This document shows positions 59,561-64,000 of a DNA stretch of 64,000 nt, in pieces. The notes beneath the pieces were generated by a model. That model was not told where the DNA came from. It did no database searches and saw only the letters and a program-made list of their open reading frames with translations. The translations under genes and the position numbers were made by a program. Within the stretch, counting starts at the first letter, position 1; each line of letters opens with the position of its first letter. Source of the DNA: Alcanivorax profundi (GTDB lineage Bacteria > Pseudomonadota > Gammaproteobacteria > Pseudomonadales > Alcanivoracaceae); the NCBI RefSeq assembly GCF_003597125.1, contig NZ_QYYA01000001.1, positions 744,001 through 808,000 of the forward strand, in the 5' to 3' direction.

Positions 59561-60697
59561 ATGAAACAGAACATTTTGGTTGTGGATGATCACAGGGAAA
59601 ACCTGATTGCCCTGGAGGCCATTCTGGATGGGGATGGCAGAAATCTCATAATGGCGCAGTCAGGTAATGAGGCGCTTTCGCTAGCCCTTAAGCATGATTT
59701 TGCTCTGGTGCTGCTTGATGTACAGATGCCGGAAATGGACGGCTTCGAAGTGGCGGAATTAATGCGCAAGAACAAGAAAACGCGCAATCTGCCGATCATC
59801 TTTGTTACGGCGATTTCCAAAGAACAGAAGTACGTATTTAAAGGATATGAATGCGGTGCTGTGGATTACCTGTTCAAGCCTATTGATCAGAAAATCCTGG
59901 AAGCCAAGGTAAATGTATTTCTTGAACTGGATCGGCAGCGCAAGAAGCTGCAGCAGGCTGTGGTTCAGATGAAACGCCTCAAGGACGAAAACGAGCGTTT
60001 GTTACATGCCCTCGGTGAGGCGTTGGTCGGTGCGGATGCCCGTGGGCGCATTACCTTCTGCAATGAAGCCGCGTGTGCGCTGTTGAGTCGTCAGAGGGAT
60101 GACCTTGTGGGTGAAGATCTCGCGGCGACCCTGTTCAATGACGATACCGGCAAGCCCCGTTGGGAATGGAAGGATTCCCCTGTAAGGCTTGCCTGCGAAA
60201 AGGGCGAAAGCTGGAAAAATGAGCACAGCCTCTATGCCCATGACCGTGATGGCCTGGTAGCGCTTACTCTGCGAGGCAATGCTATCAACGATGATTATGG
60301 CAATTTTACCGGACTGGTTCTGGTTATCCGCAAATCGGATGATGAGAACGAAGTGCGTGATACCCGAAAAGACCACCGCCGTAATCCGCGCAAGAAATTG
60401 TTCCGCGAGATGGTGGTCTTTGATCGGAGCACCGGGGGCAATGTGGGCCGTCTGATGAACCTGAGCGTGGACGGTTTCAAGCTGTTTACCCGCCGGGACT
60501 TGCCTGCCGGTGAGAACCTTCAGCTGGGTATGGTATTGCCGGATCAGATTGCGGGCGTCAATACGGTGAGTTTTGACGCCCGGCCCGTCTGGGCAGAGAA
60601 TCTGGATGCCCCGGGGGAATATCAGGTAGGCTTCCAGTTCGTTGATCTGAGCCCCCAGACACGGGAAGTCATCGTGAATCTAATGGACAAATACTGA
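59561..60697 (+). CDS. Response regulator REC-PAS-PilZ (c-di-GMP binding)
   Basis: ATG 59561 ([15 protein letters not shown]) starts the receiver; 378 residues. Domains: REC (1-125, phospho-acceptor in [13 protein letters not shown]), coiled coil (125-155), PAS (155-270: [21 protein letters not shown]), PilZ (275-378). The PilZ motifs are RRNPRKK (RxxxR) and [10 protein letters not shown] (D/NxSxxG), so it should bind c-di-GMP. The stop overlaps gspE by one base (TGATG), linking this regulator to type II secretion. Confidence 0.88.
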   Translation: MKQNILVVDDHRENLIALEAILDGDGRNLIMAQSGNEALSLALKHDFALVLLDVQMPEMDGFEVAELMRKNKKTRNLPIIFVTAISKEQKYVFKGYECGAVDYLFKPIDQKILEAKVNVFLELDRQRKKLQQAVVQMKRLKDENERLLHALGEALVGADARGRITFCNEAACALLSRQRDDLVGEDLAATLFNDDTGKPRWEWKDSPVRLACEKGESWKNEHSLYAHDRDGLVALTLRGNAINDDYGNFTGLVLVIRKSDDENEVRDTRKDHRRNPRKKLFREMVVFDRSTGGNVGRLMNLSVDGFKLFTRRDLPAGENLQLGMVLPDQIAGVNTVSFDARPVWAENLDAPGEYQVGFQFVDLSPQTREVIVNLMDKY

Positions 60698-62214
60698 TGT
60701 CGGACGCAGCAGAATCCCTGCAGAATGAACCCGCGGTGAGCGAGCCACAGGCACCGTACTTGCTGCCCTATGGATATGCCAAACGGTTCGGGGTGCTGTT
60801 GCGTGAGCGGGACGGCAAGAGAGAGCTGTGTTGCCGTGACGACATGCCGGTGACTGCGCTGTCCGAAATCCAACGTAAGATTGGCAGCTTGCCGACCTTG
60901 GTTCGCCTCACTGAGGCTGACTTCAACGCTGCCATGGCGCTGACCTACGAACAGCAGCGAGGTGCTGCGGCAGAGGCTGCGGATGATCTTGAGGGGCTGG
61001 ACCTGGCCAGCCTTGCTGATGCACTACCCGAAACCTCCGACTTGCTTGAACAGGAGGATGATGCCCCGATCATCCGGCTGATCAATGCCTTGCTGCAAGA
61101 GGCAATCCGGGAAGATGCTTCTGATATTCATATTGAGACGTTTGAGCGACGTCTGGTGGTGCGGCTGCGGGTTGACGGTGTACTCCGGGAAGTCCTGACG
61201 CCCAAACGTGAGCTGGCGCCCTTGTTGGTATCGCGCATCAAGGTTATGGCCCGTCTGGATATCGCTGAAAAACGGATTCCACAGGATGGCCGAATTTCAT
61301 TGAGAATCGGTGGTCGTGACGTGGATGTGCGGGTTTCTACCATGCCCTCCAGTAACGGTGAACGGGTTGTTTTGCGCTTGCTGGACAAGCAGGCCGGACG
61401 TCTGCAGGTCTCCCATCTGGGGATGGGCGAAGCCTGTGATAGTCTGATGCGGGAGCTGATCCACAAGCCTCACGGGATTATCTTGGTCACCGGCCCTACT
61501 GGTAGCGGTAAAACCACTACACTGTATGCCTCGCTTACCGAACTCAACGACAGCTCACGCAATATCCTCACGGTGGAAGATCCGATCGAATACCAGCTGG
61601 AAGGGATTGGCCAGACCCAGGTCAACACCAAGGTCGATATGACCTTTGCCCGAGGGTTGCGGGCAATTCTGCGTCAAGATCCTGATGTGGTCATGGTAGG
61701 GGAGATCCGTGATCTGGAAACGGCCGAGATTGCGGTTCAGGCCTCTCTGACAGGCCACCTGGTATTGTCGACACTGCATACCAATACGGCGGTGGGTGCC
61801 GTGACACGGTTGCAGGATATGGGCATCGAACCCTTCCTGCTCTCGAGCTCCTTGCTTGGGGCTCTGGCACAACGCTTGGTAAGGGTGCTCTGTGATGAGT
61901 GCAAACAGCCCTACGAAGCCTCTGCCAGTGAGCTTGCCATGATGGGGCTGCCAGAGAATGACACGGTTACCCTGTATCATCCCGGCAGTTGTGAGCACTG
62001 TAATCACCTCGGTTACCGCGGCCGAACCGGTATTTATGAGCTGGTGCTGATTGACGAGAACATGCGCCAGCTTATCCATGACCAGGCAGGCGAACTGGAA
62101 CTCACACGCCATGCCCGCAGTCTCACCCCCAGTATCCGCGAGGATGGCTGGCGGAAAGTACTGGCCGGGCAGACCAGCGTTGAAGAGGTACTCCGGGTCA
62201 CCCGGGAAGACTAA
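60697..62214 (+). CDS. gspE: Type II secretion ATPase GspE
   Basis: Cytoplasmic hexameric ATPase driving pseudopilus assembly. The 505-residue protein has Walker [16 protein letters not shown] near 266, Asp box [15 protein letters not shown], Walker [18 protein letters not shown], His box [14 protein letters not shown] and the zinc site CDEC (about 399) with [12 protein letters not shown] (about 433), which separates GspE from some PilB forms. ATG overlaps the upstream PilZ regulator stop. gspC and gspD are not upstream, so they must be elsewhere or further downstream. Confidence 0.95.
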   Translation: MSDAAESLQNEPAVSEPQAPYLLPYGYAKRFGVLLRERDGKRELCCRDDMPVTALSEIQRKIGSLPTLVRLTEADFNAAMALTYEQQRGAAAEAADDLEGLDLASLADALPETSDLLEQEDDAPIIRLINALLQEAIREDASDIHIETFERRLVVRLRVDGVLREVLTPKRELAPLLVSRIKVMARLDIAEKRIPQDGRISLRIGGRDVDVRVSTMPSSNGERVVLRLLDKQAGRLQVSHLGMGEACDSLMRELIHKPHGIILVTGPTGSGKTTTLYASLTELNDSSRNILTVEDPIEYQLEGIGQTQVNTKVDMTFARGLRAILRQDPDVVMVGEIRDLETAEIAVQASLTGHLVLSTLHTNTAVGAVTRLQDMGIEPFLLSSSLLGALAQRLVRVLCDECKQPYEASASELAMMGLPENDTVTLYHPGSCEHCNHLGYRGRTGIYELVLIDENMRQLIHDQAGELELTRHARSLTPSIREDGWRKVLAGQTSVEEVLRVTRED

Positions 62215-62225
62215 CGGGGCGGCAG

Positions 62226-63446
62226 ATGCCTGCATTTGAATTTCGATCCCTGGATCACAGGGGCAAAATCAGAAAAGGAACCCTTGAGGCCGACAGTGCC
62301 CGCCAGGTGCGTCAGCAGCTGCGTGACAAGGGTTGGGTTCCTATTGAAGTCGACGAAGCCCAGGACTCGGCTCCCAAAGCCGGGCTTGGCCGTTTTTCTT
62401 CCTCTGGCAAACTCAGTGGCGCAGAGCAGGCGCTGGTGACTCGCCAGTTGGCAACCCTGCTGAAATCCGGTCTGCCGGTGGAGCAGGCCCTGTCTGCGGT
62501 GGCCAAACAGGCCGCCAACGATCGCATCGAACGCATCATGTTGGCTGTGCGGGCCAAGGTTCGCGAAGGCTTTAGTCTGGCCCGCAGTTTCGAATCCTTT
62601 CCCCGTGCTTTCCCCGAAATGTACCGGGCGACAGTGGCCGCGGGGGAGCAGAGCGGGCACCTGGAGCAAGTGCTGGAGCAACTTGCCGACTACCTGGAAA
62701 CCCGCCACGACACGGGACGGTCGGTAGCCCAGGCGATGATTTACCCGGCCTTCATCATGGTGTTTGCCAGCATCGTGATCATGCTGATGATGACCTTCGT
62801 TGTGCCCAAGCTGGTCGCGGTCTTTGAAGGCCGTGATCAAGCGCTCCCCATGCTGACGATCATTGTCATGACGCTTAGTGATTTCGCTCGCAGCTGGGGC
62901 TGGATGCTGGTGTTGTTGATCGTTGTGGGTGTGTTCGTCTTTAGCCGAGCCATGCGAGAGCCGGGTTTCCGGTTGCGTGTGCACCGCAAGCTCGCCAGTA
63001 TGCCCATGGTTGGCACCATGCTGCGAGCGGCAGACAGTGCCAGATTGGCCAGCACCCTCGGCATCCTCGGGCGCTCAGGCGTCCCTCTGGTTGACGCCTT
63101 GTTTATTGCGGCCCAGGTGGTAGGCAATCTCGCCATTCGGGATGCGGTGAAACATGCAGCGGTCAAGGTTCGCGAGGGGGGGAACCTGAGCCGGGCACTG
63201 GATGCCAGTGGCTATTTCCCGCCCATGCTGGTGCAGATGATTGCCAGTGGCGAGGCCAGTGGTGAGCTGGATCACATGCTGACCCGTGCCGCGGATTACC
63301 AGGAACGTGAGCTTACCAGTACGGTGAACACGATGGTGGGCTTGCTCGGTCCGATCATGCTGCTGGTGATGGCTTCCGTCGTGGTCCTCATCGTGCTGTC
63401 GGTGATGCTACCGATCATGCAAATGAACAATCTCATAGCCGGATAA
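62226..63446 (+). CDS. gspF: Type II secretion inner-membrane platform protein GspF
   Basis: The 406-residue protein has two repeated GspF domains (ALVTRQLATLLKSGLPVEQAL ... and SARLASTLGILGRSGVPLVDAL) and three membrane segments (about residues 170-190, 217-240, 375-400). MVQMIASGEASGELDHML is a family landmark. It follows gspE by 11 bases. Confidence 0.95.
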   Translation: MPAFEFRSLDHRGKIRKGTLEADSARQVRQQLRDKGWVPIEVDEAQDSAPKAGLGRFSSSGKLSGAEQALVTRQLATLLKSGLPVEQALSAVAKQAANDRIERIMLAVRAKVREGFSLARSFESFPRAFPEMYRATVAAGEQSGHLEQVLEQLADYLETRHDTGRSVAQAMIYPAFIMVFASIVIMLMMTFVVPKLVAVFEGRDQALPMLTIIVMTLSDFARSWGWMLVLLIVVGVFVFSRAMREPGFRLRVHRKLASMPMVGTMLRAADSARLASTLGILGRSGVPLVDALFIAAQVVGNLAIRDAVKHAAVKVREGGNLSRALDASGYFPPMLVQMIASGEASGELDHMLTRAADYQERELTSTVNTMVGLLGPIMLLVMASVVVLIVLSVMLPIMQMNNLIAG

Positions 63447-63457
63447 GGTGACAAGGA

Positions 63458-63892
63458 ATGAAATTACGTGGATTCAAGGCACCCCAGGCGGGTTTTACCC
63501 TGCTGGAGATCATGGTAGTCGTTGCCATTATCGGTTTGCTGGCAGCGGTGATTGTGCCGAATGTGATCGGTCAGGGTGAGGCTGCCAAAGTGGATCTGAC
63601 AAAAGCCAATATGGGCAAGATCGTCCAGCAGCTCGATCTTTACAAGTTCAACAATGGCAGCTACCCGACCAGCGAAGAGGGTCTCAATGCGCTGGTGGAA
63701 CGCCCGGCCTCAGCCCGGAAATGGCCTGATGGCGGTTACCTGCCCAAGGTCCCCGAAGATGCCTGGAACAACCCCTATGAGTACATCAGCCCCGGGGTAG
63801 AAGGTCCGTTTGATCTGTTGTCGCTGGGTGCGGATGGTGCAGAGGGCGGTGAAGGCTCGGATGCCGACATCAACTGGCGCGACGTTCAGTAA
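63458..63892 (+). CDS. gspG: Type II secretion major pseudopilin GspG
   Basis: 144-residue pseudopilin. The leader ends QAG|FTLLEIMVVVAIIG, where prepilin peptidase GspO would cleave before Phe; Glu5 of the mature form is present. The globular domain has NNGSYPTSEEGLNALVERP and the GspG-specific GYLPKVPEDAWNNPYEYISPG, the calcium-binding region. It forms the pseudopilus shaft. Confidence 0.95.
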   Translation: MKLRGFKAPQAGFTLLEIMVVVAIIGLLAAVIVPNVIGQGEAAKVDLTKANMGKIVQQLDLYKFNNGSYPTSEEGLNALVERPASARKWPDGGYLPKVPEDAWNNPYEYISPGVEGPFDLLSLGADGAEGGEGSDADINWRDVQ

Positions 63893-63893
63893 G

Positions 63894-64000
63894 ATGCCTT
63901 TGGCAGTGAGACAGGCCGGTTTTACCCTGCTGGAGATTCTGGTGGTGGTGATGCTTGTTGGCCTGTTGACTGCCGTGATTGCGACGCAGGGCAATTGGAC
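63894..64000 (+). CDS. gspH: Type II secretion minor pseudopilin GspH, 3' truncated by window edge
   Basis: ATG 63894, one base after the gspG stop, opens MPLAVRQAGFTLLEILVVV, a type III leader and pilin helix with Glu5. The order after gspG predicts GspH, a pseudopilus tip-region subunit. Only 35 codons are visible, so the assignment is by position and leader. Confidence 0.82.
   Translation, partial: MPLAVRQAGFTLLEILVVVMLVGLLTAVIATQGNW

Overview
The window is ordinary gammaproteobacterial chromosome, most likely from Alcanivorax or a close marine hydrocarbon-degrading relative. The placement rests on gene content (paired acyl-CoA dehydrogenases, a cholesterol-oxidase-like GMC oxidoreductase, a secreted polyester-hydrolase-like enzyme, a monomeric isocitrate dehydrogenase) and on gene order that closely follows the Pseudomonas block purB-hflD-mnmA ... 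idh-cspD-clpS-clpA-infA-bpt-aat-trxB-ftsK-lolA-rarA-crcB-serS-cysG-ybiB-tusBCD-yccA. There is no prophage, CRISPR array or intact insertion sequence. The genus is an inference from memory.

Layout. 1-8.9 kb: 3' part of a GMC oxidoreductase, hypothetical genes, a diguanylate cyclase, a two-gene acyl-CoA dehydrogenase operon behind a perfect PsrA/TetR-type palindrome, a short-chain dehydrogenase and ttcA. 9-18.3 kb: glcB, a NolW-like periplasmic protein, then the most unusual part: a secreted alpha/beta hydrolase, an AraC-type regulator coupled to a miniature lipase-foldase-like gene, a second Lnt-like acyltransferase coupled to another miniature foldase-like gene, and a TrmB paralogue. An ORF-less inverted-repeat element (MITE) sits exactly between the next two convergent genes. 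18.6-26.4 kb: DUF/GNAT/roxA, purB-hflD-mnmA-nudix, moaCDE and rluE. 26.6-46 kb: the conserved Pseudomonas-like block, with the complete N-degron set (ClpS, ClpA, Bpt, Aat), cell division (ftsK), lipoprotein export (lolA), siroheme synthesis (cysG) and tusDCB sulfur relay without tusE. 46-53.8 kb: tRNA-Ser, a cstA / CC-ending small protein / ArsA-like ATPase operon, gacA-uvrC-pgsA, and the tRNA Gly-Cys-Leu cluster. 53.9-64 kb: a phosphorelay (triple-receiver hybrid kinase, CheR, response regulator, CheB, REC-PAS-PilZ regulator) that overlaps directly into gspE-F-G-H of a type II secretion system.

Links between genes. The type II system is a plausible exporter for the secreted hydrolase. The PilZ regulator overlapping gspE by one base suggests secretion may be tied to c-di-GMP and to a CheR/CheB-tuned phosphorelay. 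Several convergent gene junctions (glcB, cysG and clpA ends; TrmB-like end) carry dispersed repeats. Two of these are copies of one roughly 100-bp repeat that starts inside the last codons of the upstream gene, gives it a Ser-Glu-stop ending, and holds a long GC-rich hairpin.
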